DNA of 64,000 nucleotides. It comes from Arthrobacter alpinus. GTDB taxonomy: Bacteria; Actinomycetota; Actinomycetes; Actinomycetales; Micrococcaceae. The stretch spans positions 2,046,001 through 2,110,000 of the forward strand of contig NZ_CP012677.1 of assembly GCF_001294625.1 (NCBI RefSeq), given 5' to 3'. Below the pieces are notes generated by a model that worked only from the letters and a program-made list of their open reading frames with translations, searched no databases and was not told the DNA's origin. The position numbers were made by a program, and so were the translations under genes. Shown here one piece after another: positions 1 to 8,543 of this stretch (the first letter of the stretch is position 1; each line of letters begins with the position of its first letter).

Positions 1-59
1 GACGGCTGGCAACTCCCACGCGCAAGGCGGCAGGCCGCCGTCGCCCCTCACCCCTTAAA

Positions 60-391
60 CACCAAGCGGTGCATGGAGCCGAAGGCGATGAGCAGACCTA
101 CGCGCCCGAGGAACTTGTCGCCCTCAAACACGCCACAACCAGCCGGTCAAGATCTCTGGATCGGCCAGCCCCAGCACCGCGAGGATGGTGGCGAAGGATG
201 CGATCACGGCACCGGAGGTACCCAACGGTGCAAAAAAAAACGGCCTAAAGATGAGCGCACTTGCCAGGCCCTAGATGTAGAAATCGTACTATTCGAGCGC
301 GGAGCCAACGGAGCTGGCCAGGGTGGCCCGGCGAAACTGTTCCGGATCAGCGGGTCCGGGGCCGGGGACAGGCTAAGCCAAAGGGAAAACA
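60..391 (-). pseudogene. MHS-family MFS transporter remnant
   Basis: Read on the minus strand, one frame gives FRRATLASSVGSALE, a stop, YDFYI, a stop, then GLASALIF and PFFFAPLGTSGAVIASFAT. This matches the first membrane segment region of metabolite:H+ symporter (MHS) transporters, where the usual sequence is ALEYYDFYIYGLA. Both stops are TAG in places where the family has tyrosine. The similarity fades after about residue 50, the frame closes with TAA near position 55, and a further in-frame TAG lies upstream of the conserved part with no start codon visible. The remaining 11 membrane segments are absent, so the gene is dead and truncated. It lies just downstream of an IclR regulator on the same strand, an arrangement typical of a regulator with its transporter. 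Family assignment is from the motif only. Confidence 0.7.
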
Positions 392-403
392 TCTCCTACG
401 TCA

Positions 404-1207
404 CTACCCCATGGGATTTCCCAGCATTTTTGTCAGATCGGACAGCTCCTGCACCATGGCTTGGCGCTGCTCCTGGGAGAATGTCGCCTTCAATGCAGTC
501 ACGGATACGGCCAGGCGTGGGCCATGCGAGCCGCGCGTGGGGACGGCAACACCCAGGCTCACCACCCCCAGGGTTGACTCCTCATCCTCGAAGGCATAGC
601 CCTTAGCGCGAATCTGCGCAAGTTCGGCCTTGAACTCACGGCCGGTCCTCAGCGACCTGGCAGTCATGACGGGCAGCACTGCCTCATCTGGAAAGAGCTG
701 TTCAAGGTCATGATCGTGGAGCTGGGCAACCAGTGCCTTCCCTACCGCGCAGAGTGACACCGGCATCTTGTCACCAATATTGGAGGTCAGCGTTACCGCG
801 GGATGCCCCTCGTAGCGGGCCAAGTAGATGACGTTGTCACCGTCGAGCATGGCAATGCGAACCGTTTCGCCCTTAAGTAAAGGAGCTCGTTCGCAGAAGC
901 GGTGGAACTCCCGAACCTCATCCCTGCGGCTCAAATAAGCCGCACCCAATTCAACCAGTTTCACACCTAGCGCATAGTCGGAGCCGAGCCGGCTGATCAA
1001 GTCCGCATCCTCAAGTGCCTGCAAAAGGTTTGATGTCGAAGACTTGGGGATACCCAGCTCGCGGGCCAGGTCGCTGAGCGTGAGCCTCCCTGTGACGGAC
1101 GCAGCGAGGGCGTCAAGCACGGCTGCGGCACGGGTCACCGCAGGAGCTGGCGTTGCATTCACCCTCGCGTCACCGCGCTTCTGGGTCTTGAGTTGGATCT
1201 CGCTCAC
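404..1207 (-). CDS. IclR-family transcriptional regulator
   Basis: A protein of about 267 residues with an N-terminal winged helix-turn-helix (ALAASVTGRLTLSDLARELG, recognition helix near KSSTSNLLQALEDADL) and a C-terminal IclR effector domain (PVSLCAVGKALVAQL and the DEEST..GVVSLGVAVP segment). IclR proteins bind small organic acids and control neighbouring catabolic or uptake genes. The GTG at 1207 is preferred as start because GAGGAAAG lies just upstream; an in-frame start at 1240 is possible but has no such signal. The gene directly downstream on the same strand is a dead MHS transporter, so the regulator may have lost its original target. The ligand cannot be inferred. Confidence 0.85.
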   Translation of the reverse strand: MSEIQLKTQKRGDARVNATPAPAVTRAAAVLDALAASVTGRLTLSDLARELGIPKSSTSNLLQALEDADLISRLGSDYALGVKLVELGAAYLSRRDEVREFHRFCERAPLLKGETVRIAMLDGDNVIYLARYEGHPAVTLTSNIGDKMPVSLCAVGKALVAQLHDHDLEQLFPDEAVLPVMTARSLRTGREFKAELAQIRAKGYAFEDEESTLGVVSLGVAVPTRGSHGPRLAVSVTALKATFSQEQRQAMVQELSDLTKMLGNPMG

Positions 1208-1381
1208 GTACTTTCCTCGACACTGAAGGGCTGCGGCCACGGAATGCCATGAGCCTGGTGTTCCACCGCAAAAAAAACGAGTCCATTGCAGTGAACAGTC
1301 TCCATCCTACTGTTCAATCCGTTATGTAGAACGTCCCATGTTGCGGGCAACCTCTTTGGCCGTGTATGTTTAATAACAGAT

Positions 1382-1418
1382 CCTCCGCTGTGACGTCCCC
1401 CAATAGTCACAGCGGAGG
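1382..1418. terminator. 13 bp hairpin with GTCCCCCAATA loop
   Basis: Arms CCTCCGCTGTGAC (1382-1394) and GTCACAGCGGAGG (1406-1418) pair perfectly around the 11 nt loop GTCCCCCAATA. No T-run follows on either strand. The loop is identical to that of the hairpin at 1547-1589, although the stems differ. It could be a terminator, a processed RNA structure or a mobile or recombination-related hairpin. Confidence 0.5.
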
Positions 1419-1440
1419 GTCGTTCACGTTAAGTTAGCTT

Positions 1441-1486
1441 TCAGGTCAAGACCACGCCTCGCATCAGGTCAAGACCACGCCTCGCA
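1441..1486. repeat. 23 bp tandem duplication
   Basis: Positions 1441-1463 and 1464-1486 are identical 23-mers beginning TCAGGTCAAGACC and ending CCTCGCA, directly abutting. The duplication lies in the 390 bp gene-free stretch between the IclR gene and the DUF6504 gene, between two hairpins. Apart from the hairpins and this duplication I see nothing in that stretch. No function is evident. Confidence 0.85.
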
Positions 1487-1546
1487 TCATGAAATCGGGT
1501 GTGTCAGTTTGCATCTGGTGGCCGCAACGGATATATTTTTATCACT

Positions 1547-1589
1547 GGCTCCTCCCCACAGCGTCCCCCAATAGCTGTGGCGAGGAGCC
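1547..1589. terminator. 16 bp hairpin with GTCCCCCAATA loop
   Basis: Arms GGCTCCTCCCCACAGC (1547-1562) and GCTGTGGCGAGGAGCC (1574-1589) pair with one mismatch around the loop GTCCCCCAATA (1563-1573). It sits 8 bp beyond the stop codon of the minus-strand DUF6504 gene, a fitting place for its terminator, but on that strand the stem is followed by AGTGATAAAAATAT rather than a T-run. The loop is shared exactly with the hairpin at 1382-1418. Confidence 0.55.
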
Positions 1590-1596
1590 TTCAACT

Positions 1597-1929
1597 TTAT
1601 CTGGACCTTGCTGGGATCATGGGTCCGCCTCCTGAGGCACTCTCCACCCGCAGGCGCCAGCTTCCTTCGGTTGGATCGCGCTCCAGCTCCAAAGTGGCCA
1701 GGTCGCTACGCGAATTCCGCCCAAGCCGGGCCTGCACCCGCCACACCTCAACATCCACACGACCATGGCCCTTGGGCATCCGCGCCGCTTGCCCTTCCCA
1801 CCAGTTGATGCGCTCAAACCAGCGCACCGGCTCTTCCGCAACCAACCACTCCCGCCCGGCCCGTTCCACCACAACTGGCTGGCCTGCCGGCGTCGTACGA
1901 ACCACGACGCGTTCCACTAAAGTCTTCAT
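1597..1929 (-). CDS. DUF6504 family protein
   Basis: A small basic protein of about 110 residues beginning MKTLVERVVVRTTPAGQPVV, with the WFERINWWEGQ segment in the middle and VEVWRVQARLG plus LELERD near the end. This pattern fits the actinobacterial DUF6504 family, whose function is unknown. The start at 1929 is chosen over 1959 because TAAGG lies upstream of it. It stands alone, 130 bp after the exonuclease gene on the same strand, and a hairpin follows its stop codon. No membrane segments or catalytic motif are visible. Confidence 0.65.
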   Translation of the reverse strand: MKTLVERVVVRTTPAGQPVVVERAGREWLVAEEPVRWFERINWWEGQAARMPKGHGRVDVEVWRVQARLGRNSRSDLATLELERDPTEGSWRLRVESASGGGPMIPARSR

Positions 1930-2059
1930 GGCCGTTACCTTACGGACAGGCTCCGACATTCAAGCACTGGCATCGCTCAGGGAGTTCTTGAGCAGCACGC
2001 TTACACCGCGGATGTCTTGCGATGGCCATGATGGGGCACCTGGACCGGGCTGCCCGTGG

Positions 2060-2968
2060 CTATTTGAACGCCATCAACCTCAAGAACGCCGCCTCGCCAA
2101 TGACTTGGATGTCCTGGCCCGCGGCAGCGAGCTCATGGGCCCGTTTGACCTTGGAGCTGAGCGGGCCGTTGACCAACCCCAGTTCTGCGCACACCACCAT
2201 GGTGACTTTCTTGGTGGTGCTGTTGGCAATGACAGCGCCTTTGGCCGCGGCGGCGTCCTGGGCCTTTGCACGCGGCATGGCAGCCAGATCACCGCTAAAG
2301 ACAATCGTCTGGCCAAAGAGCGGCCCGTAAGGGTTCGCCGCCGTGTTGGCCGCGGGGAGATCCGCCAGGCGACGGGTGTAGCCCGATGAGTAGTAATTGG
2401 GTTGCCCGGAGCTCACCTTACGGGCCGGCGCTGGCCACAGGGCTTCGAGGGTGGCCGCACCGCTTCGCCGTGCCAGCTCAATAGCTATCAGCGCGCTGGC
2501 ACGGGCGTCATCACCGGCGTCGTGGTGGTTGAACGCCGGAAGTTGCAACGCGCCCACCACGTCGGAGAGCGTGTAGCGTGCAAGATCTAGGTGCTTGCGT
2601 GCCAGCGTCAAGGTGCAGTGGAAATCCAGATCGGGCATGGGGAGCCCGCACACCTCATTGGCCTTGGAGATGACGGAGCGTTCAAAGCTGACGTTGTGGC
2701 CTACCAGGACGTCGGCACCGATGAAGTCCATCATGGGCCCGTACATGCTGCGCCAGTCCGGCATGCCGCGAACCTGGGCTGCGGTGATGCCGTGAATGCC
2801 AACATTGACGGCGGAAAACTCGTCGTATCCGGGAAGCGGCTTCATCAGCCAGGCGGTCTGCTCCACCACCTTGCCGGCGCTGACCTTGGTCAGTCCCACA
2901 GCGCAGGCCGAGGCGCGGTAGTTGTTGGCCGTTTCAAAGTCGATGGCCGTGAAAGAAATCCCTGTCAT
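2060..2968 (-). CDS. DnaQ-like 3'-5' exonuclease with BRCT domain
   Basis: The N-terminal 170 residues are a DEDD-type exonuclease domain: Exo I FTAIDFETAN near residue 7, Exo II VGHNVSFERSV near residue 90, and Exo III HHDAGDDARAS near residue 150. A C-terminal BRCT domain of about 80 residues starts at LFGQTIVFSGDL. This arrangement occurs in stand-alone polymerase III epsilon-like proteins of actinobacteria, which would degrade DNA or RNA 3' ends in repair or turnover; the BRCT part probably binds DNA ends or a partner. The start has AGGGG upstream. It is transcribed alone, downstream of tRNA-Val but separated from it by hairpins. Confidence 0.88.
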   Translation of the reverse strand: MTGISFTAIDFETANNYRASACAVGLTKVSAGKVVEQTAWLMKPLPGYDEFSAVNVGIHGITAAQVRGMPDWRSMYGPMMDFIGADVLVGHNVSFERSVISKANEVCGLPMPDLDFHCTLTLARKHLDLARYTLSDVVGALQLPAFNHHDAGDDARASALIAIELARRSGAATLEALWPAPARKVSSGQPNYYSSGYTRRLADLPAANTAANPYGPLFGQTIVFSGDLAAMPRAKAQDAAAAKGAVIANSTTKKVTMVVCAELGLVNGPLSSKVKRAHELAAAGQDIQVIGEAAFLRLMAFK

Positions 2969-3010
2969 GTCCGCCCCTCATCATGTCTTTGAACACAATC
3001 CCGTGGGTTC

Positions 3011-3048
3011 CCCGCACAACCGTTGTTGTACAACGGCAGGTGTGCGGG
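3011..3048. terminator. Nested hairpin between tRNA-Val and exonuclease
   Basis: Outer arms CCCGCACA (3011-3018) and TGTGCGGG (3041-3048) enclose an inner stem CCGTTGT/ACAACGG (3020-3026, 3030-3036). It lies 43 bp upstream of the exonuclease start, so it could be a second tRNA terminator or a leader structure of the exonuclease mRNA. Confidence 0.45.
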
Positions 3049-3079
3049 TAAATCACGGTCTTGTTCCTGAACGTGAAGA

Positions 3080-3122
3080 AACCCCGCGGATCCAAGGCTA
3101 CTTTCCTTGATTCCACGGGGTT
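3080..3122 (-). terminator. Terminator downstream of tRNA-Val
   Basis: Arms AACCCCGCGGATCCAAGG and CCTTGATTCCACGGGGTT form an imperfect stem of about 17 bp. On the minus strand the stem is followed by TCTTC, and it begins 5 bp after the CCA end of tRNA-Val, as expected of a Rho-independent terminator. Confidence 0.65.
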
Positions 3123-3127
3123 CTTAG

Positions 3128-3203
3128 TGGTGGGTCCTACCGGGATCGAACCGATGACATCCACGGTGTAAACGTGGCGCTCTACCAGCTGAGCTAAAGA
3201 CCC
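3128..3203 (-). tRNA. tRNA-Val (anticodon TAC)
   Basis: The minus strand folds into a full cloverleaf of 76 nt: acceptor GGGTCTT/AGGACCC, D arm GCTCAGCTGGTAGAGC, anticodon stem CCACG/CGTGG with loop TTTACAC, T arm with GGTTCGATCC, discriminator A and an encoded CCA. The anticodon is TAC, reading GTA and related valine codons. It stands alone and is followed by a terminator hairpin. Confidence 0.96.
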
Positions 3204-3281
3204 ATTTCATTATCCAGGCTTCCGCGTTGTACGCTTATTGGCCTGACCAACGAGAAACCACTGTACATGATGGTTTGGTGA

Positions 3282-4241
3282 TTACGCCAATCGGCTCTCC
3301 AAGGCCCGTGACAGGAAGCTCAAAGACTCGCTCACACCGGCAACAAGCTTCACCGTTGCCAGCCCGTCACCGCGTGTGGCGCCCCTGTTGATGATGATGA
3401 CAGGCTTGCCATCCTTGGCAGCCTTTCGCACAAAACGCAGCCCGCTCATCACCGTCAGCGAGGAACCTGCAACCACCAACGCCGCTGCGGCATCCACCAT
3501 GGAAAAAGCGCGCACCACCCTGTCTTTGGGAACATTCTCACCGAAGAACACAAAGTCTGGTTTCAGCATCCCACCGCACAGTGGGCACAACGCCACCTTG
3601 AAAGTACCAATCAGTACCTCGTTCTCCAGGTCTGCATCGGCATCCGGTCCGGCACCAATGCGCCCGGTGGCGGCCACAGCCTCCAGGAAACCAGGGTTCA
3701 GCTCAGCCAGGATGGTCGCCACGAAAGCCCTTGAATAAGTGTTCCCGCACTGCAGACACGCAATTTGGTCAAAGCGCCCGTGCAGGTCCACCACGTCCAT
3801 GGCGCCTGCGCTTTCGTGGAGCCTGTCAACATTTTGCGTGATGATCCCGGTCAAGGCGCCCTGGCGTTCAAGAGCGGTTGCGGCGAAGTGCCCCGCATTC
3901 GGGGAGGCGTGGTGCATGGTTGCCCAGCCTATGTGATTGCGGGCCCAGTACCGTTGCCGCAAGGCCGCATCCCGCACGAACTCTTGATAGGTGAGGGGCT
4001 TGCGGGGCGCTGCCCCTGGCCCGCGGTAGTCGGGAATGCCCGAGTCGGTGCTCAGCCCGGCGCCTGTCAGTAAGGCAAACTTGCCAGCGGCCAGCAACGG
4101 CACCACACCCTCCAAAACGGCACGGGCCGGTTCCTCCAGCGGCCCTACATGGCCAATAGCACCGGCGGGCAAGGAAACCTCGCGGCCCAGCCCGGTCAGG
4201 CCAATGCCGGGGCGCACGCCGTCAGATGCCCCCTGGCCCAT
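3282..4241 (-). CDS. cobB: Sir2-family NAD-dependent protein deacylase
   Basis: A sirtuin of 319 residues. It has the NAD-binding GAGLSTDSGIPDYRG (near residue 60), TQNVDRLHESAG, the catalytic histidine in DLHGRFD, and the zinc site CLQCG...CPLCGG. Sirtuins remove acyl groups from lysines using NAD+ and give nicotinamide and O-acyl-ADP-ribose; a known bacterial target is acetyl-CoA synthetase. The N-terminal 40 residues extend beyond the core. The start lies 2 bp after the AhpE stop, so it is the last gene of a DUF3052-ahpE-sirtuin operon. Whether it acts on the nearby pyruvate dehydrogenase is open. Confidence 0.93.
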   Translation of the reverse strand: MGQGASDGVRPGIGLTGLGREVSLPAGAIGHVGPLEEPARAVLEGVVPLLAAGKFALLTGAGLSTDSGIPDYRGPGAAPRKPLTYQEFVRDAALRQRYWARNHIGWATMHHASPNAGHFAATALERQGALTGIITQNVDRLHESAGAMDVVDLHGRFDQIACLQCGNTYSRAFVATILAELNPGFLEAVAATGRIGAGPDADADLENEVLIGTFKVALCPLCGGMLKPDFVFFGENVPKDRVVRAFSMVDAAAALVVAGSSLTVMSGLRFVRKAAKDGKPVIIINRGATRGDGLATVKLVAGVSESLSFLSRALESRLA

Positions 4242-4243
4242 GA

Positions 4244-4738
4244 CTACAACCGCTCCAGAGCTCGCCGGTACCGTTCCAGCGGGCGGGCCTGGCCCGGCGG
4301 CGTCGCAAATGCGTCACGGATTACGCCGGTGGCGTCGATGATAAACGTGCTGCGCCCGGCCATGCCACGATCTGCATCAAAGACGCCATACAAACGGGAC
4401 ACCCCGCCGTGGGGCCAAAAGTCGGCCAACAGGTCGAAGGCGTAATCCTGCGCTTCAGCATAGGCGCGCAGCGTGTACTTACTGTCCACTGAGATGGCCA
4501 GCAGCCGCACACCGGCGTCCGCGAACTCCGCCAGGTTGTCCCGCAGCTCGCATAGTTCCCCCGTGCAGATGCCGGAGAACGCGAACGGGTAGAAAACGAT
4601 GGCGACGGCGCTTCCGCGCAGTGACGCAAGCGAAATGGGCTCACCAAATTGGTTGGCCAGGACAAAGTCGGGGGCAAGGTCCCCTACTTTGACGCCCTGA
4701 CGGGCTCCGCCGTCGTCCATGGCCGGTGTTGCGCTCAT
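4244..4738 (-). CDS. ahpE: AhpE-type one-cysteine peroxiredoxin
   Basis: A thioredoxin-fold peroxidase of 164 residues. The peroxidatic site is YPFAFSGICTGELCELRD, with the key cysteine in GICTGE, and the family segments LLADFWPHGGVSRLYGVFD and AGRSTFIID follow. AhpE of Mycobacterium tuberculosis reduces hydroperoxides and peroxynitrite. A second cysteine four residues later (GELC) might serve as resolving residue. The start overlaps the DUF3052 stop by one base (TAATG), so the two are translationally coupled. The same order DUF3052-ahpE next to aceE is found in mycobacteria. Confidence 0.93.
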   Translation of the reverse strand: MSATPAMDDGGARQGVKVGDLAPDFVLANQFGEPISLASLRGSAVAIVFYPFAFSGICTGELCELRDNLAEFADAGVRLLAISVDSKYTLRAYAEAQDYAFDLLADFWPHGGVSRLYGVFDADRGMAGRSTFIIDATGVIRDAFATPPGQARPLERYRRALERL

Positions 4739-5157
4739 TACTGGCGCTTACGGGGAACCAGGCGGCTGGCAGCCCAATCCTTGGAAACCCCTGCTGTGGT
4801 GGTGACGTGCAGACCGGCTGTTGGTGCGGCCTCCAAAATCTCCGCAGGCCGAACATAGCCCTCGCGGCCCGATTTCGGTGTCAGGATCCACACGACCCCG
4901 CCCTCGTCAAGGCTGGTCAGTGAATCGACGAGCGCATCCACCAAATCCCCGTCATCCTTGCGCCACCAGAAAATGATGGCGTCAACTACGTCGTGGTCAT
5001 CCTCGTCGAACAGCTGCGAACCAATAAGGTCCTCAAGGCTGTCCCGAAGGTCAAAATCGACGTCGTCGTCATATCCGAGTTCCTGGATGAGATCGCCATC
5101 CTTGAACCCCAAAATGCCTGCCACCTTGGCTACAGTGCCGGCGTCGGCCTCGCTCAC
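4738..5157 (-). CDS. DUF3052 family protein
   Basis: An acidic protein of 139 residues with the DUF3052 core: VAGILGFKDGDLIQELGYDD, a DLRDSLEDLIG helix, DVVDAIIFWWRKDDGDLVDAL and EGGVVWILTPKSGREGYVRP. The family is confined to actinobacteria and has no assigned function. The GTG start is supported by AGGAGG eight bases upstream. It is the first gene of the operon with ahpE and the sirtuin and is divergent from aceE across a 437 bp gap. No signal peptide or membrane segment is seen, so it should be cytoplasmic. Confidence 0.88.
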   Translation of the reverse strand: MSEADAGTVAKVAGILGFKDGDLIQELGYDDDVDFDLRDSLEDLIGSQLFDEDDHDVVDAIIFWWRKDDGDLVDALVDSLTSLDEGGVVWILTPKSGREGYVRPAEILEAAPTAGLHVTTTAGVSKDWAASRLVPRKRQ

Positions 5158-5594
5158 GTGATATTCCTCCTGCGTTCAACGCTTCCGCGTCGGTTTACAT
5201 TTACCAATCCCAGTCTAGGGGCTGTGCCCAAGATGGTCCTACACCGCGCCGCAAATGGAGCGCTGAGGCACCCTTGCCCCACCAGCTCCTTGAGCCACCA
5301 TATGGACGTGATTTACGTTACCCCGACTTCCGCAATACCGGGCACCGCTAGGACCTGGCAGGGCAGCCTTTTTTCGCCGAACGGTATGAATCCGGGCGAA
5401 TTTGCCAACGATCCCTTCCCTCTGATGACTCCTGCCGGCCTTCCTCAACACAGTGTTCGACGGCGGCATACCCGCCTGCTGGCTTCACGCAACAGTCCCA
5501 ACTACGCACAACCGGTTAGCGCGGTCTACAGTGTTTGTACACGCCCACAGCCACAGCTCTGGGCTCCACACACTGCTTTTAAGAGAGGTTGGAC
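5158..5594. other. Intergenic region, DUF3052 / aceE
   Basis: A 437 bp gap between two divergent genes that must hold promoters for both. I could not place convincing -35/-10 boxes. Short inverted repeats are seen (GGCGG-CATAC-CCGCC near 5463 and TTCGCC...GGGCGAA near 5373-5400), too weak to call as operators. Several small frames here lack coding character. Confidence 0.4.
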
Positions 5595-8336
5595 GTGGCT
5601 GCAGGAGACCAGAACTCCCATATCCTCAGCGGGTTGACAAACCAGCTGCCTGATCGCGATCCGGAAGAGACTGCCGAGTGGCTTGAGTCCCTGGATTCGC
5701 TGATTTCCGAACGTGGCACCGAACGTGCCCAGTTCATTATGCGTAGTCTGCTGCAGCGGGCTGGCGCGCAAAGCGTAGGCGTGCCCATGGTCACGACCAC
5801 CGATTACGTGAACACGATCCCGGCGGACCAGGAACCCGAGTTCCCGGGCGACGAAGAGGTTGAGCGCAAGTACCGCACCTGGCTGCGATGGAACGCCGCC
5901 ATCATGGTCCACCGCGCCCAGCACCCGGACATTGGTGTGGGTGGACACATTTCCACCTACGCCGGTGCTGCGACCTTGTATGAAGTCGGTTTCAACCACT
6001 TCTTCCGCGGCAAGGACCACGCCGGCGGTGGCGACCAGGTCTTCTTCCAGGGCCACGCCTCCCCCGGCATGTACGCCCGCGCTTTCCTTGAAGGCCGGCT
6101 GAGCGAAGAGGACATGGACGGCTTCCGTCAGGAGAAGTCCAAGGAGGGCCACGCCCTTTCGTCGTACCCGCACCCCCGTTTGATGCCAGAGTTCTGGGAG
6201 TTCCCCACGGTCTCCATGGGCATTGGCCCCATGAACGCCATCTACCAGGCGCAATCCAACCGCTACCTGCACAACCGCGGCATCAAGGACACCTCCGACC
6301 AGCGTGTCTGGGCATTCTTGGGCGACGGCGAGATGGACGAGCCCGAGTCGCGCGGACTGCTTCAGCTGGCAGCCAACGACAAGCTGGACAACCTGACCTT
6401 TGTCGTCAACTGCAATCTGCAGCGCCTTGACGGCCCGGTCCGTGGCAACGGCAAGATCGTCCAGGAATTGGAAGCGTTTTTCCGCGGCGCCGGCTGGAAC
6501 GTCATCAAGGTCCTTTGGGGCCGCGAATGGGATGACCTACTGGCCCGTGACACCGACCATTCACTGGTCAAGGTCATGAATGACACGGTCGACGGCGACT
6601 ACCAGACGTACAAGGCCGAGTCCGGCGGGTTTGTGCGCGAGCACTTCTTCGGCCAGACCCCGCAGACGAAGGAACTCGCCGCGCACCTGAGCGACGACGA
6701 GGTCTGGAACCTCAAGCGCGGCGGGCACGATTACCACAAGGTATACGCCGCCTATAAGGCTGCCGCCGATTTCAAGGGCAAGCCCACCGTCATCCTGGCC
6801 CACACGGTCAAGGGCTATGGCTTGGGCACGCACTTCGAGGCGCGCAACTCCACGCACCAGATGAAAAAGCTGACCCTTCAGGACTTGAAGGACTTCCGTA
6901 CCCACCTTCGCTTGCCCATCTCCGATGAGGTGCTTGAAGCGGATCCGTACCGTCCCCCGTACTACCACCCGGGGATGGACACACCGGAAATTGAGTACAT
7001 GATGGAACGCCGCCGCACCCTGGGCGGATTTGTTCCCGAGCGCCGCACCAAGCACACCGAACTCACCCTGCCGGGCGACAAGACGTATGAAGTGGCAAAC
7101 CGTGGTTCGGGCAAGCAACACGCTGCCACCACCATGGCCTTTGTGCGCCTGCTCAAGGACCTGATGCGGGACAAGGACTTCGGCCAACGCATTGTGCCGA
7201 TCATCCCCGACGAGGCACGCACCTTTGGAATTGACGCGTTCTTCCCGACGGCGAAGATCTACAATCCGAACGGTCAAAACTATTTGTCCGTTGACCGCGA
7301 CCTGGTGTTGGCCTACAAGGAATCGATCTCCGGGCAGATCGTACACGCAGGCATCAACGAGGCCGGCTCCGTGGCCGCGTTCACCGCTGCGGGCACCGCC
7401 TACGCAACGCACGGCGAGCCGTTGATCCCGGTCTACGTGTTCTACTCCATGTTTGGCTTCCAGCGCACCGGTGACTCCTTCTGGGCTGCCGGGGACCAGA
7501 TGACCCGCGGGTTTATCATCGGCGCCACCGCCGGCCGGACCACCTTGACCGGTGAGGGGCTGCAGCACGCTGACGGCCACTCCCCTCTCCTGGCATCCAC
7601 CAACCCCGCAGTGGTCACCTATGACCCGGCCTACGGTTACGAGATAGGCGCCATCATGCGTGCCGGTCTGGAGCGCATGTACGGCCCGGATTCCACCGAT
7701 CCGAACGTCATGTACTACATCACCGTGTACAACGAGCCCATCATCCAGCCCAAGGCTCCGGAAGACATGGACGTTGAAGGCATCAATAAGGGCATCTACC
7801 TGCTCAAGAAGGGTCAGGGCCAGGGCCCGAAAACCCAGCTACTGGCCTCCGGCGTCGCTGTTCCTTGGGCCTTGGAAGCACAGCAGATCCTCGCAGAAGA
7901 ATGGGGGGTCAGCGCCGATGTTTGGTCGGTAACGTCCTGGACTGAATTGCGCCGTGACGGCTTGGCTGCTGAGGAAGATTCCTTCCTGCATCCCGGAGCA
8001 GAACCCCGCGTGCCGTACATCACCGCCAAGATGGCTGACGCGCAGGGGCCCGTGGTGGCTGTGAGCGACTTCATGAAGGCCATCCCGGACCAGGTCCGCC
8101 AGTTCCTGCCCAACGACTTCGCCACCCTCGGTGCCGACGGCTTCGGTTTCTCCGACACCCGCCCCGCAGCCCGCCGCTTCTTCAAGATCGACTCCCACTC
8201 CGTGGTGGTTCGCACCTTGCAGATGCTGGCCAAGCGAGGCGACATTGATGCGAGTGCACCGCAGCAGGCTATTGAAAAATACGACTTGCTGAACGTGAAC
8301 GCCGGTACCACCGGCAACGCCGGAGGCGAAGGCTAA
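5595..8336 (+). CDS. aceE: Pyruvate dehydrogenase E1 component, homodimeric
   Basis: A protein of about 913 residues, the usual AceE length. It decarboxylates pyruvate and transfers the acetyl group to the lipoyl domain of E2. The thiamine diphosphate motif starts [12 protein letters not shown] and ends [10 protein letters not shown] (near residues 240-275). [20 protein letters not shown] near residue 115 and [16 protein letters not shown] are typical AceE segments. GTG at 5595 is chosen because AGAGAGG lies 6 bases upstream; a TTG at 5589 is also in frame. The E2 and E3 genes are not in the window. Two hairpins follow the stop codon. The gene is followed by the FasR-like regulator and the fab genes, an order shared with other actinobacteria. 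Confidence 0.97.
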   Translation: MAAGDQNSHILSGLTNQLPDRDPEETAEWLESLDSLISERGTERAQFIMRSLLQRAGAQSVGVPMVTTTDYVNTIPADQEPEFPGDEEVERKYRTWLRWNAAIMVHRAQHPDIGVGGHISTYAGAATLYEVGFNHFFRGKDHAGGGDQVFFQGHASPGMYARAFLEGRLSEEDMDGFRQEKSKEGHALSSYPHPRLMPEFWEFPTVSMGIGPMNAIYQAQSNRYLHNRGIKDTSDQRVWAFLGDGEMDEPESRGLLQLAANDKLDNLTFVVNCNLQRLDGPVRGNGKIVQELEAFFRGAGWNVIKVLWGREWDDLLARDTDHSLVKVMNDTVDGDYQTYKAESGGFVREHFFGQTPQTKELAAHLSDDEVWNLKRGGHDYHKVYAAYKAAADFKGKPTVILAHTVKGYGLGTHFEARNSTHQMKKLTLQDLKDFRTHLRLPISDEVLEADPYRPPYYHPGMDTPEIEYMMERRRTLGGFVPERRTKHTELTLPGDKTYEVANRGSGKQHAATTMAFVRLLKDLMRDKDFGQRIVPIIPDEARTFGIDAFFPTAKIYNPNGQNYLSVDRDLVLAYKESISGQIVHAGINEAGSVAAFTAAGTAYATHGEPLIPVYVFYSMFGFQRTGDSFWAAGDQMTRGFIIGATAGRTTLTGEGLQHADGHSPLLASTNPAVVTYDPAYGYEIGAIMRAGLERMYGPDSTDPNVMYYITVYNEPIIQPKAPEDMDVEGINKGIYLLKKGQGQGPKTQLLASGVAVPWALEAQQILAEEWGVSADVWSVTSWTELRRDGLAAEEDSFLHPGAEPRVPYITAKMADAQGPVVAVSDFMKAIPDQVRQFLPNDFATLGADGFGFSDTRPAARRFFKIDSHSVVVRTLQMLAKRGDIDASAPQQAIEKYDLLNVNAGTTGNAGGEG

Positions 8337-8348
8337 TCCCTACGCCCT

Positions 8349-8384
8349 CCCAATTGGTAGGTCCCTAGCGGCCTACCAATTGGG
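8349..8384 (+). terminator. 13 bp perfect inverted repeat after aceE
   Basis: CCCAATTGGTAGG (8349-8361) and CCTACCAATTGGG (8372-8384) pair perfectly around a 10 nt loop, 12 bp after the aceE stop. No T-run follows, so it may be an accessory hairpin before the terminator at 8420-8462. Each arm also contains the short palindrome CCAATTGG. Confidence 0.5.
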
Positions 8385-8419
8385 CCCCTCGGGTGCGCGG
8401 GCCCAACAGCTCAGCCACG

Positions 8420-8462
8420 AAAAAGGGTTGGCGTGACCATTCCGGTCACGCCAACCCTTTTT
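8420..8462 (+). terminator. Rho-independent terminator of aceE
   Basis: A 19 bp stem, starting AAAAAGGGTTGGCGTGACC, pairs with GGTCACGCCAACCCTTTTT and has a 5 nt loop; a T-run closes it. It separates aceE from the regulator gene 81 bp downstream, so the two are probably separate transcripts. The A-run on the other side would make it bidirectional. Confidence 0.92.
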
Positions 8463-8543
8463 TGTTGCCTCCGGCCCGGGGTGGGCGCCTTGTCGTATTC
8501 ACACAAATAACGGCCGCATGCACAAAAGACATATCCTCAATGA

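Noticed and set aside
73..606. Plus-strand open frame of 177 codons at the left end
   Set aside because: It runs antisense through the MHS remnant and into the IclR gene, has low-complexity Pro/Arg-rich composition and no family features.
1499..2389. Plus-strand frame of 296 codons
   Set aside because: It is antisense to DUF6504 and the exonuclease, whose motifs are clear; it is a shadow frame of GC-rich DNA.
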